This document shows, piece by piece, positions 46,241 to 55,271 of a DNA stretch of 64,000 nucleotides; position 1 is the stretch's first letter; each line of letters opens with the position of its first letter. The translations under genes were made by a program, and so were the position numbers. Source of the stretch: CAKSQF01 sp964568425 (GTDB lineage Bacteria > Bacillota > Clostridia > Oscillospirales > CAG-272); contig CAZMPO010000002.1 of assembly GCA_964568425.1 (NCBI GenBank), positions 96,030 to 160,029 of the forward strand. Direction: 5' to 3'. The notes below the pieces were generated by a model that saw only the letters and a list, made by a program, of their open reading frames with translations, was not told where the DNA came from and did not search any database.

Positions 46241-49216
46241 TTACATCACCGCGCGTACATATCTGTACCACAGCTTTTTGGGTATCGACAGTGCCGAGTA
46301 TTCGGTCTTTATCAGAGACTCTGCAAATTCTCCGAGCCCTTCAAGCCCGTCTCTGCCTATCTCTCCCGAAAATTCGAGTTCTTCCATTATTTCGGTGATC
46401 TCGGTCATGGTGTGTGACCATGCAAGGCGTCTGCGTATCGCCGCTGCCGCTTTTTTGTCACGCACATCGGGACGCGACGGATGATCTACTCTGTAGGCAA
46501 ATTCGTGCGGTGTCTCGCCCGAGTGCGGCTTTGCGACGGTCAGCCTGATGACCTCCCATATGCAGTCGATGAGTACTCCGGACATCGCCGCCATCTCGGC
46601 TTTGTCCTCGAAGCTTCCGTAGATCGCGCGCTCGATGTAGTAATCTCTTCCCGCGCGTATCTTCTTTTGTCGCCTGTACATCAAAATCAGGATGGCGGCA
46701 ACGATCGCCACAGCTCCGATCGATATGCATATCTTTGCAATATCGGCGGCGGACAGCGTGAATTTGTCCTTTTCCTCATTATCGCCCTCATCTTCTTTGA
46801 TATCGGGCTCTTTTGCGGTGTCGCTCGTTTCGGGGGTTGTGGTGGATTCGGGTCTTGACGTTACCGGATCGACGATCGACGGCAGATTTGAGTCGCTCGA
46901 TCTGTCAATATAGTAAATTGCCGAATAATATGACGGTGTTACCTCGATCGTGCGCCAGCCGAGCCCGTCTATCCAGACCTCGACCCATGCATGTGCATCC
47001 TCGTCGGTCACCGATGAGCTGTAGTTCTTGTTCCCCTCATCGTCCTTGCTCTCGTAAAAGTCGCTTGCGAGATATCCCTGAACATATCTTGCGGGAATGC
47101 CCAGCTCCCTTAATATGAGCGTTGCCGCTGTCGCAAATTGTACGCAATACCCGTTTTTCGTCTCAAGCAAAAATGAGTCGATGTCAGACGCGTACGTCCC
47201 GGACGGCTTTGTCGGCTCTGTTGTGTACTCGTAATTTAATATCATGTAGTTGACGACCGCCATGATCTTGTCAAAATCGGTCGGTGCGGTGTTTACTTCA
47301 TCATACAGCTCGGCGGCGATCGCTTTTATGCTCTCAAGTGACGCCCCCTTGCCGTAGAACGCCTTTACATAGTCTGCGTATTCTTCATATGCACTGACGT
47401 TCTCGGCGATCCACTGCCTGCGGTTCGACGATTCGAGAAATTCCTCGATCCCGACAGTTCCGTAGCTTGAAAGACCCTCGCGCTCAAGCCGTTCGGTGAA
47501 ACGCTTGCGGAGATCGTCGGCGTCCGAGGTTGCGATGTTTGCCGCATTTTTCAAAAAGTCGTTGACAAGCAGATTGTACCTTGCCGCGCTGTCCGCATTT
47601 GCCGCAAAATTCTTGTATGTGTAGGTCGGAAGGATGGCAGGGGCGGTGAATGCCTTTTTGAGATTCAGCCAGCTTGATGTGTATATGCCGTCCGAATAGA
47701 GCTCAACGCTCTCCGAGTATTTGTCATCTCTTGACATGTATTCGTAGTTGCCGATCGATGCTCCGGCATAGCTCTGCGGCATCGTGTATAAAAGCCCTGT
47801 GCTTTTTATCGATTGCACATCAACAAGCGTCGCGTAATATCCGAGCGTTGAGCCGTCGTAATATTTGTCTTTCGGGAACGAATCGGGGTCAAGCCACGAG
47901 TCCAATCTGCGGTAGAGCGAATATGTCAGCGTGTCTCCGCTGATCCCCGCATATCTGTTTCGCATCACGGCGAGCATGTCCTTGTAATCGTCATCGGTGA
48001 GCAGATCCCACGAGTCGTCACTCTCGTTAAAGTCCGAGGCGATCCAGCTGCGCAGATATATGTTTCGGTTTTTTGTGTACGAGGACACCTTGAACAGCTG
48101 TACACCGTCAAACTGTATGTCTTCAAGTCCCGCCGATCGCTTGTCGATCAGCGAGTTCATCACGTTGAGCCTCGGGTCACCGCCCGTCAGCAGGGTCATC
48201 ACGATATTTCGTGCCGATGATATCGGACGGCTTATCGCCTTGATCTCTCGCCAGGGGGTCTTGATCGCCGCGGCAGGACCCGCAAGGACAGCTATCACAA
48301 GCAGACCCGCAAGTGCCGATGAAAATCCCGAATAGGCGCGCGATTTCTTTGAATTTTTGTGCTCGGCGTACAGTCTGTCATATGCCGAAAGAACGATGGT
48401 CGAGCAAAGTCCTGCCAAAATGCTGACGATGCCGATGTTGCTTCCGGTCAAATTGTAGGTAAAGCAGAGAGCACAGATCAGCCCTCCGAAGATGAGCATC
48501 GGAATAAGCCTTGTCCGTTTTGCCGAAAATGCGGCAAATATCAGCCCGATGAGCGTTGCAAGCGTGAATATTCCACCGTAGATCAGCGCGGTCTCAACAC
48601 GCTCGGATGAGACCGACAGCGAGCCGAGCGACGGCAGATCAAAACGTGCGAGCGTGGCATATCCGAGCTCCTCGAGCATGTCCATCATTCTGCTCCAAAG
48701 TCGCTCAACACCGTCGGTGATCAGCGTTATGGGCGAGCCGACAAAGAGAAAGACTCCGCCGATAAATGCCGCTATCATGCCTGCTCCGACAAATATCAGC
48801 TTGCCGCCGATGAAGCAGAGCGAGAATGCCGCGACAGATCCGACACAGTAGAAGAGAAGTGCCCACAGATTGATCTCGACAAGCTCAAATGAGTCAACGA
48901 TCAGCGCGCATATGCCGAATACCGAAAGCCCGATCGAGAAGAATCGAAGCAGATAACCGATCGGTATCGATAAGGGAAACCCCTTCATTTTGTCGGGGGC
49001 ATAGAGCGTCGCATCCTCGTTTCGCTTAAGAGCGCGTTTCTTGCGACGTGCGGCTTTGGCACTCTCTTTTGCGCGCTTTGCGGCAATTTTCTTTTCTTTT
49101 TTGCTTTTGTTTTTGCTCTTTTCGGTGATCGTTTGCGATTCGTTGTCCGACGGCAGATCGGAGGTTATGTATTCTTCGAGATCGACCGTTTTGTCGGTCT
49201 TTTTGCGCTTATTCAT
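46241..49216 (-). CDS. Transglutaminase-like membrane protein (TgpA type)
   Basis: A 991-aa protein. About five or six N-terminal membrane helices (about 65-330) come first, then a large extracellular part with a transglutaminase-like core. The Cys is in NGYCVQFATAATLILRELG, the His in DAHAWVEVWIDGLGW; the third position, usually Asp in a VDPTP-type motif, reads TIEVTPS, so Glu replaces Asp. A Thr-rich linker, one more membrane helix (ISIGAVAIVAAILILMYRR) and a DUF4129-like cytoplasmic tail end the protein. The start at 49216 has AAAGGAGG upstream and overlaps the end of the DUF58 gene by 8 bp. Its function in this kind of operon is unknown. Confidence 0.88.
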   Translation of the reverse strand: MNKRKKTDKTVDLEEYITSDLPSDNESQTITEKSKNKSKKEKKIAAKRAKESAKAARRKKRALKRNEDATLYAPDKMKGFPLSIPIGYLLRFFSIGLSVFGICALIVDSFELVEINLWALLFYCVGSVAAFSLCFIGGKLIFVGAGMIAAFIGGVFLFVGSPITLITDGVERLWSRMMDMLEELGYATLARFDLPSLGSLSVSSERVETALIYGGIFTLATLIGLIFAAFSAKRTRLIPMLIFGGLICALCFTYNLTGSNIGIVSILAGLCSTIVLSAYDRLYAEHKNSKKSRAYSGFSSALAGLLVIAVLAGPAAAIKTPWREIKAISRPISSARNIVMTLLTGGDPRLNVMNSLIDKRSAGLEDIQFDGVQLFKVSSYTKNRNIYLRSWIASDFNESDDSWDLLTDDDYKDMLAVMRNRYAGISGDTLTYSLYRRLDSWLDPDSFPKDKYYDGSTLGYYATLVDVQSIKSTGLLYTMPQSYAGASIGNYEYMSRDDKYSESVELYSDGIYTSSWLNLKKAFTAPAILPTYTYKNFAANADSAARYNLLVNDFLKNAANIATSDADDLRKRFTERLEREGLSSYGTVGIEEFLESSNRRQWIAENVSAYEEYADYVKAFYGKGASLESIKAIAAELYDEVNTAPTDFDKIMAVVNYMILNYEYTTEPTKPSGTYASDIDSFLLETKNGYCVQFATAATLILRELGIPARYVQGYLASDFYESKDDEGNKNYSSSVTDEDAHAWVEVWIDGLGWRTIEVTPSYYSAIYYIDRSSDSNLPSIVDPVTSRPESTTTPETSDTAKEPDIKEDEGDNEEKDKFTLSAADIAKICISIGAVAIVAAILILMYRRQKKIRAGRDYYIERAIYGSFEDKAEMAAMSGVLIDCIWEVIRLTVAKPHSGETPHEFAYRVDHPSRPDVRDKKAAAAIRRRLAWSHTMTEITEIMEELEFSGEIGRDGLEGLGEFAESLIKTEYSALSIPKKLWYRYVRAVM

Positions 49217-50636
49217 CTTGGTCGACCTCCTTTTGTACATTTGCTCTCGACACGCCGCCGCTTATCCTGCCGTCGCGCGCATCAAGTACCTTTATGCCTT
49301 GACGAGACAGCTCCGAAAGCGAGTTTTCAAGCTCCTCGAAGTATCTGCTCTTTTCGGACTCTGCGATCTTTTCGGTCGGGATGTAGGTGTAAAACTCGGA
49401 CGCGGAACCTCCGCGAACGCCTGTCGTCGAAAGCGACGATACAAGCCCGCGTGATACTCTGCCGCCGACAAAACAGAATGTCGCATTGTCGACAGCATCC
49501 GAGACTATCTCGGCAAGAGATGTGACCTCGTGCTCGGTCCTGACGATGGGCGCGGTCGCGAAAAGTCTGTAGATCTCGTCAAATGCGGCGGGAGAGTCGA
49601 TGCGTGCCGCCAGGTATCCCTCGCTGACTCGATCGTCAAACCAGATGAGCGTGACCGAGCTGCCTGCCGTCAGCAGAAGTGCATTGACAATGGCGATCGC
49701 ACTCTCGATGATGCCGTCTGCCGCAAATTCGTTTATGTCGTCTGCATATTTTTTGGGATCGCTTTCATATCTTACCGCGTTGTCGCAGATCACGATCGTC
49801 TGCTTTTCGCTGTTTTTGGCGTATTGGCGTACCAAAAGCTCCTCTGTTTTGGAGGAAAGCTTCCAGTGTATTGCACGAAGCGAATCCCCGGGGGTGTAAT
49901 TTCTTATGTCCGATATCTCGGTGTTGTCGTTGCCCGAATGCCTGTTTACCGTTTCGGTGATGTCGCTGTCAAGCCTGTCTCCGTCCCGCCCCGAAAGGGT
50001 GCGCCTTGCCGGGAAGACAAAGATCTCCCTTGACAGATTGACATCCATACGATAGCAAAAAAGTCGCATGGGGTCTGATATGTAAATGTCGGACACGCCT
50101 ATCTCGTATCCGCCGCGATAGGCAAAGGAAAGTGTCTTTTTGATCTCGTAGCTGCCGAGCGGAATCAGCGAAAGTCGGGTGAGCCGCCTCTGACAGCGTA
50201 CCGCATCATCCGACGGAACTGAGATCATCGCATCGACGAACGGGAAGGGGATCGGCGAGCTGTTGCTGACTGTCAGCGAAAAATCGACCGGTGAGCCCTT
50301 TTCGACCTCGGTGTAGTCGGACTCGGTGTAGATCTTGATCGTCAGCGCGCCGATCAAAAGATAGACAAGTGCCATTATCGGCAAAAAGATCATAAAGACG
50401 AGTATAACCGCAGATACCGAGCTTCGCAGCGTCTGCGTGAACACTGTCGCAAAGATCAGCATCGCGATATAGATCGCAAAATTCGCCGTCGGACGGAATT
50501 TGACCCCGCGTCCGTCGTGCCCCGCAAAACGCTCCTTGATCGGTGCTGTAATGCGGCGGCATTTTTCCCGAAGGTGCGAGAGCATTGTGCTCACGCGCCG
50601 AGAAAAGCTTTTTATCGACTGTTTTGTTGATTTCAT
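49209..50636 (-). CDS. DUF58 domain protein
   Basis: A 475-aa protein with two membrane helices near the N terminus (NFAIYIAMLIFATVF, VFMIFLPIMALVYLLIG). The conserved DUF58 core is in the middle: FSDIRNYTPGDSLRAIHWKLSSKTEELLVRQY-type sequence (about residue 245), leading into a von Willebrand A-like fold with IVICDNAV. DUF58 proteins are almost always coded between a MoxR ATPase and a transglutaminase-type protein, as here. It lies 14 bp after moxR and overlaps the next gene. Confidence 0.92.
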   Translation of the reverse strand: MKSTKQSIKSFSRRVSTMLSHLREKCRRITAPIKERFAGHDGRGVKFRPTANFAIYIAMLIFATVFTQTLRSSVSAVILVFMIFLPIMALVYLLIGALTIKIYTESDYTEVEKGSPVDFSLTVSNSSPIPFPFVDAMISVPSDDAVRCQRRLTRLSLIPLGSYEIKKTLSFAYRGGYEIGVSDIYISDPMRLFCYRMDVNLSREIFVFPARRTLSGRDGDRLDSDITETVNRHSGNDNTEISDIRNYTPGDSLRAIHWKLSSKTEELLVRQYAKNSEKQTIVICDNAVRYESDPKKYADDINEFAADGIIESAIAIVNALLLTAGSSVTLIWFDDRVSEGYLAARIDSPAAFDEIYRLFATAPIVRTEHEVTSLAEIVSDAVDNATFCFVGGRVSRGLVSSLSTTGVRGGSASEFYTYIPTEKIAESEKSRYFEELENSLSELSRQGIKVLDARDGRISGGVSRANVQKEVDQDE

Positions 50637-50650
50637 CTGCCGTCTGCCTG

Positions 50651-51640
50651 TCAGTTCTTCTTTTCGGATCGGTCTGTACCCTCACCGCGCGAGCCGCGGA
50701 AGGGAACCGATGTGTGAGAGAGTATGTCGGAAAGGACAGCCTCGGCATTCTTGCCCGCAAGCTTTGCCTCTTGGGTGAGTACAAGTCTGTGTGAGAGTAC
50801 CGGACGAGCCACCGCCTTGACATCCTCGGGGGTCACGTAATTTCTGCCGTGCATGAACGCCCATGCCGCCGATACGCGCATCAGCGCAAGGGATGCTCTC
50901 GGAGAGGCACCAAGCGAGATCATCGGGTGCTTTCTTGTCTCGTTTATCAGCGAAACTATGTATCGGCATACCTCCTCGTCGACCTTTGCCGAAAGCACCT
51001 CCGCACGCATCTCGGCGATCGACTCTCGATCTGCAACAGGCTTTACATCGTCAAGCGGATTGACGCCTCGACGATCAAGCAATATCGAGACCTCCTGCGC
51101 CTCGGAGGGATATCCCATGGACAGCTTCATCGCAAATCGGTCAAGCTGAGCCTCGGGAAGGGGGTATGTGCCGATAAATCCCTGCGGGTTCTGCGTCGCA
51201 ATTACCATAAACGGATCGGGGAGCTTGTATGTTACGCCGTCGACGGTCACTCTTGACTCCTCCATCGCCTCGAGCAGTGCAGACTGCGTTTTCGGTGACG
51301 CACGGTTGATCTCGTCGCCGAGCAGGAGATTGCACATGCAAAGACCCTCGCGGTACTCGAATTTTTCGGTCTGTCTGCTGTAAATGTTAAATCCGGTTAT
51401 GTCGGATGCCATGACGTCGGGTGTGAACTGCGCACGCTTGAATGAAAGCCCCGCGGCTTTTGCAAGTGCCGATGCCAGGGTCGTTTTGCCGACGCCCGGG
51501 ACATCCTCGATCAGAACGTGTGATCCCGAGAGCATCGCGCATATCAGAAGCGTGACCTCGTTTCTCTTGCCTATAACTACCTTTTCGACCTCGTCGATCA
51601 GCGCGCTCGCACTCTTTGCGCCTTTTGTTTGTTCGCCCAT
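50651..51640 (-). CDS. MoxR-family AAA+ ATPase
   Basis: A 329-aa AAA+ protein. Walker A is EDVPGVGKTTLASALA, Walker B LLLGDEINRASPKTQSALLEAME (about 115), and sensor 1 is IATQNP. MoxR ATPases act as chaperones for neighbouring proteins with VWA domains. The start at 51640 (MGEQTKGAKSASALI) has GGGAAGGAATC upstream, although the frame is open for 23 codons more. First gene of the operon. Confidence 0.94.
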   Translation of the reverse strand: MGEQTKGAKSASALIDEVEKVVIGKRNEVTLLICAMLSGSHVLIEDVPGVGKTTLASALAKAAGLSFKRAQFTPDVMASDITGFNIYSRQTEKFEYREGLCMCNLLLGDEINRASPKTQSALLEAMEESRVTVDGVTYKLPDPFMVIATQNPQGFIGTYPLPEAQLDRFAMKLSMGYPSEAQEVSILLDRRGVNPLDDVKPVADRESIAEMRAEVLSAKVDEEVCRYIVSLINETRKHPMISLGASPRASLALMRVSAAWAFMHGRNYVTPEDVKAVARPVLSHRLVLTQEAKLAGKNAEAVLSDILSHTSVPFRGSRGEGTDRSEKKN

Positions 51641-51699
51641 TTTGATTCCTTCCCTCGGAAAATATCCGATCTGACAAATATTGTAGAATAAACACAAGT

Positions 51700-51728
51700 A
51701 TTTTATCATATTTGCCGATCAAAATCAA
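51700..51728 (-). promoter_or_regulatory. Promoter of the moxR operon
   Basis: Minus strand TTGATT (51728-51723), 17 bp, TAAAAT (51705-51700). The stretch from here to the HU promoter (51729-51865) shows nothing else. Confidence 0.7.
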
Positions 51729-51865
51729 TAATCGTCGGGCGAACTTGTATGAATTTTGATGGGATATTTGTTGTATAAAATGTAAATTCTGATACGCGGC
51801 GATCTTTTGATCTTCGAACATTACGAATATAATTGGCGTTGATCGGCAAATAATGAAAAAGACTG

Positions 51866-51894
51866 TTGATTTTTTTGAATTATTGTGGTATAAT
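51866..51894 (+). promoter_or_regulatory. Promoter of the HU gene
   Basis: TTGATT (51866-51871), 17 bp, TATAAT (51889-51894), about 70 bp before the start. Confidence 0.78.
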
Positions 51895-51962
51895 GTAACC
51901 GTAATAATGTGCCTTGTGGCAACAGACGGCGTGATGCCGTATTAAGAAAGGAAAACATAATT

Positions 51963-52250
51963 ATGACAAAGAATGAAATCGCAAGAGTTGTAGCGGCAAA
52001 GACAGATCTCACCGTAAAGGATTCCGAAAAGGCTGTAAGTGCTCTTTTTGAGGCGATCGTCGAAACGCTCGCAATAGGCGAAAAGGTGACAATCGTCGGA
52101 TTCGGAACATTTGAGGTTCGCGAGCGTCCCGAGCATGAGGGCTTTAATCCGATCACCAAAGAAAAGATCACGATCAAGGCAGGTAAGACCCCCGCACTGA
52201 AGCCCGCTAAGGCATTTAAGGAAGCAATTTCGGACAAAATCGAAGAGTGA
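51963..52250 (+). CDS. hup: HU family DNA-binding protein
   Basis: A 95-aa histone-like protein. It starts MTKNEIARVVAAKTDLTVKDSEKAV and has the family arm motif VTIVGFGTFEVRERPEHEGFNPIT, ending in the PALKPAKAFKEAI helix. It bends and compacts DNA as a dimer. AGAAAGGA lies 10 nt before the ATG; a longer frame to 51909 is not supported. Confidence 0.96.
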   Translation: MTKNEIARVVAAKTDLTVKDSEKAVSALFEAIVETLAIGEKVTIVGFGTFEVRERPEHEGFNPITKEKITIKAGKTPALKPAKAFKEAISDKIEE

Positions 52251-52302
52251 CAGAGTCTTGCCGCTCAGACGGCAATAAAGCAATGAAAAGGAGTGACGCC
52301 AG

Positions 52303-53334
52303 ATGATCAAGGTCGCAATGTTTGATACAAAGCCATATGACAGAGAGTCGTTCGAAAAGCATGCCTCGATCGAGCTTTTGATAACCTATTTTGACACAAG
52401 ACTCACTCGTGAGACAGTCGAACTCGCACGCGGATTTGATGTGGTCGTCGTTTTTGTAAACGATGAGCTTACCGCCGAGGTAATAGATAAACTTCACTCG
52501 TTCGGTGTAAAGCTCGCGGCACTCCGCTGTGCGGGATTTAACAATGTCGATGTTAAGGCGGCGTTTGGCAAATTGCATGTCGTGCGCGTGCCCTCATATT
52601 CCCCCGAGGCGGTTGCCGAGCATACGATGGCACTTCTTTTGACCTCGGTCAGACGCATCCATAAGGCGTACAACCGTACTCGCGAATATAATTTCAGCAT
52701 AAGCGGTCTGACCGGCTTCAATCTCTCGGGCAAGACGGTCGGCGTCATCGGCGCGGGCAAGATAGGCAAAGCGTTTATTAAAATATGTAAAGGCTTCTCC
52801 ATGAGGGTACTTGCGTATGATAAATATCCCGACCCCTCGGCAGGCGCCGAATTTGTCTCCCTGGAGCGGCTCTATCGCGAGAGCGATGTTATCTCGCTCC
52901 ATTGTCCGCTGACCGAGGAGAATTATCGCATGATCAATTCCGAAACGATCGGAATGATGAAAACGGGTGCGGTCATACTGAACACATCGCGCGGGGGACT
53001 GATAAACGCCGACGATCTTGTCGAGGCGATAAAGTCAAAGAAGATCGGTGCGGCGTGCCTTGATGTTTACGAAGAAGAGTCAGAACTCTTTTTCTCGGAT
53101 AAATCCGGGCATATCCTGCGTGACGATACGCTCGCCAGACTGCTTTCAATGCCGAATGTTATAGTGACCTCCCATCAGGCTTTCCTTACCGAAGAGGCAC
53201 TTGAAGCGATCGCCAAGACCACATCCGAAAATATCATAAAAACACTTGCGGACGGTCACTCCGAAAACGAGATATGCTACCGTTGTGAGCGTATCGGTGA
53301 GTGTAAGAAAGCAAGATCGGGCAAGTGCTTCTGA
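52303..53334 (+). CDS. D-lactate dehydrogenase-type 2-hydroxyacid dehydrogenase
   Basis: A 343-aa NAD-dependent enzyme that reduces pyruvate or a related 2-oxoacid to the D-hydroxyacid. The Rossmann motif is TVGVIGAGKIGKAFI (about 145); the catalytic triad is Arg in NTSRGGLIN, Glu in CLDVYEEES and His in SHQAFLTEEAL. The C terminus has an added Cys-rich end, CYRCERIGECKKARSGKC. AAGGAGTGA precedes the ATG. It may be co-transcribed with HU, 52 bp upstream. Confidence 0.92.
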   Translation: MIKVAMFDTKPYDRESFEKHASIELLITYFDTRLTRETVELARGFDVVVVFVNDELTAEVIDKLHSFGVKLAALRCAGFNNVDVKAAFGKLHVVRVPSYSPEAVAEHTMALLLTSVRRIHKAYNRTREYNFSISGLTGFNLSGKTVGVIGAGKIGKAFIKICKGFSMRVLAYDKYPDPSAGAEFVSLERLYRESDVISLHCPLTEENYRMINSETIGMMKTGAVILNTSRGGLINADDLVEAIKSKKIGAACLDVYEEESELFFSDKSGHILRDDTLARLLSMPNVIVTSHQAFLTEEALEAIAKTTSENIIKTLADGHSENEICYRCERIGECKKARSGKCF

Positions 53335-53349
53335 TACCTGCCTTTTTTG

Positions 53350-53392
53350 ATCCGTGCATCCGTATATCGATCGGATGCACGGATGCTTTTTT
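53350..53392 (+). terminator. Terminator after the dehydrogenase gene
   Basis: ATCCGTGCATCCG pairs with CGGATGCACGGAT around a 9-nt loop, followed by T6. Confidence 0.9.
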
Positions 53393-53436
53393 ATTATCTG
53401 ATCGGAAATTGTGTCCTCTTTTTACACAAAAAAATG

Positions 53437-53465
53437 TTGACTTTTTTGGAAAGATACTGTATAAT
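53437..53465 (+). promoter_or_regulatory. Promoter of the tandem BNR lipoproteins
   Basis: TTGACT (53437-53442), 17 bp, TATAAT (53460-53465), about 90 bp before the first start. Confidence 0.8.
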
Positions 53466-53553
53466 ATAATCGACTTGTACAGTATACGGCGAGTTTTGCC
53501 TCGAAGATCGAGGGTAAATAAAAACAAACCAATTTGTGTCGGAGGGAATTGAA

Positions 53554-55233
53554 ATGAAGAAAAAAGTGATCGGCTGCCTTGGAGCGTTGCTTGCCGCCGC
53601 TCTTTGCCTGTCCGCACTTGTCGGATGTGCGTCGGGTGAGGGCGCGACGACAACGGCGGCAGACGGGGGTGTAACAACGCCCGACAATGAGTACACCGGA
53701 AAGCTTGACGATTACACCGTCGTCTATCAAGGCTACGGCGCGGCATCGATGAAGGATGCGGCGATCAAATTCGCCAAAAAGCTCGGACTTGAGTCAAAGG
53801 CTGATAAGGCAAGGAACGATACATACCCCGACGAGGGCGGACTTGAGATACTGATCGGCGAGACCGACAGAGAGCAGTCAAAGACTGCACTTGAGGCTCT
53901 CGAAAAATCCCCGTCGGCATCCAGAGAATTTTTCTATTCAATAAGCGTTGAGTCTAACGCGCGTGTTGTTGTCGTCGGCAATAAAGCGGATGCCGTTGCA
54001 CGTGCACTTGACAGGCTTTACAACGAATATATAGTTACGACCGAGGAAGGAATCACATTGAACATCGCAAACGGTGAAAGCATTTTCGGCGGCTATGATC
54101 ATAAGCTGATCACCGCATCAAACGGCACAACCTTTGATACCGAGCTTATCTCGACGGTATATGACCCGAGAACTACCACAAGCAAGGGCACTCAGTATCC
54201 AAAAGTCATCGAGCTTCAACACAGCACCGACAACAACGGTATGATGCTTGCCTCAATGGAGTGCGGCGGCTCGACATTTATGGTCTATCGATCGACCGAC
54301 GGCGGCGAGACATGGAAGTTTTATTCACGAGCTACCGAGTCGATGGATAAAGACCTCGCGACTCATTGGATGCCGCATTTGTACGAGCTTCCGTGTCAGG
54401 TCGGCGATATGCCAAAGGGAACTATCCTGCTGTCGGGAACGACGGTCAACAACGAACTCGGGAAATCGCACATTACCGTTTGGCGCTCGTTTGACAGCGG
54501 CAAACGCTGGGAACAATATATCGAAGTGGCTGTCGGCGGCGGAACATGTGATACCAGACCTGCGGATAATACCTATCACGGCGTTTGGGAACCCTGCATC
54601 CTCTACGATAACGGATACCTTTACTGCTTCTACTCGGACGATTCCGATCCGCTCCACGATCAGAAATTGTCTTATAAACGCTCGTCAGACGGTGTAAATT
54701 GGGAAGATCAGGTCGATGTTCTTTCGTTTGAGGAGTTTCATTGGCGTCCGGGCATGATATCGGTCACCAAAATGGGCAACGGCAAATATTTCGCACCATA
54801 CGAGAAGGTCGAATATTGGGGCGGAAGTACAGATATCTACTTCAAGATCGTTGACAGCCTTGACGGCGATTGGAAGTCCACCGACGAGGGTACAAAGCTT
54901 GCCTCGGTGACAAAGGGAGGCTCGGAAAAGGGTATCGGCTCGTCACCTTGGTGCGCATGGACTCCCGCAGGCGGTGAGTGCGGAACGCTGTTTGTTACCG
55001 CAAATTGGGGCGGCGAGGAATACATATATGTAAGCTTCGATTACGGCAAGACATTTGAGGGGATTGAAAATCCGCTCTATACACCGCAGACCACCGGTTA
55101 TTCTCCCTCTTTCTTCTTCTCGGCTGACGGTACGACTCTTTTCTACGCGAACACGGTCGCCAAAAACGCAACATCTCCCGCATGCACGATACAGCTTGCC
55201 AAGATAAAGATCAGGGAAAAGACCGATAAGTGA
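53554..55233 (+). CDS. BNR-repeat lipoprotein, sialidase/arabinanase-like (copy 1)
   Basis: A 559-aa lipoprotein with lipobox ALVGC at about residue 25 and a Thr-rich linker. Residues about 50-175 form an alpha/beta domain (EILIGETDREQSKTALEAL) seen before catalytic domains of some glycosidases. The rest is a beta-propeller with four Asp-box (BNR) repeats: STDGGETW, SFDSGKRW, SSDGVNW and SFDYGKTF. The segment HLYELPCQVGDMPKGTILLSG resembles GH93 exo-arabinanases, so a secreted glycosidase is likely, but the substrate is not settled. The start at 53554 has GGAGG upstream. The paralogue follows after 38 bp. Confidence 0.82.
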   Translation: MKKKVIGCLGALLAAALCLSALVGCASGEGATTTAADGGVTTPDNEYTGKLDDYTVVYQGYGAASMKDAAIKFAKKLGLESKADKARNDTYPDEGGLEILIGETDREQSKTALEALEKSPSASREFFYSISVESNARVVVVGNKADAVARALDRLYNEYIVTTEEGITLNIANGESIFGGYDHKLITASNGTTFDTELISTVYDPRTTTSKGTQYPKVIELQHSTDNNGMMLASMECGGSTFMVYRSTDGGETWKFYSRATESMDKDLATHWMPHLYELPCQVGDMPKGTILLSGTTVNNELGKSHITVWRSFDSGKRWEQYIEVAVGGGTCDTRPADNTYHGVWEPCILYDNGYLYCFYSDDSDPLHDQKLSYKRSSDGVNWEDQVDVLSFEEFHWRPGMISVTKMGNGKYFAPYEKVEYWGGSTDIYFKIVDSLDGDWKSTDEGTKLASVTKGGSEKGIGSSPWCAWTPAGGECGTLFVTANWGGEEYIYVSFDYGKTFEGIENPLYTPQTTGYSPSFFFSADGTTLFYANTVAKNATSPACTIQLAKIKIREKTDK

Positions 55234-55271
55234 CATATCACAAGAATGATACCAAGAAAGGTAAACATAAA

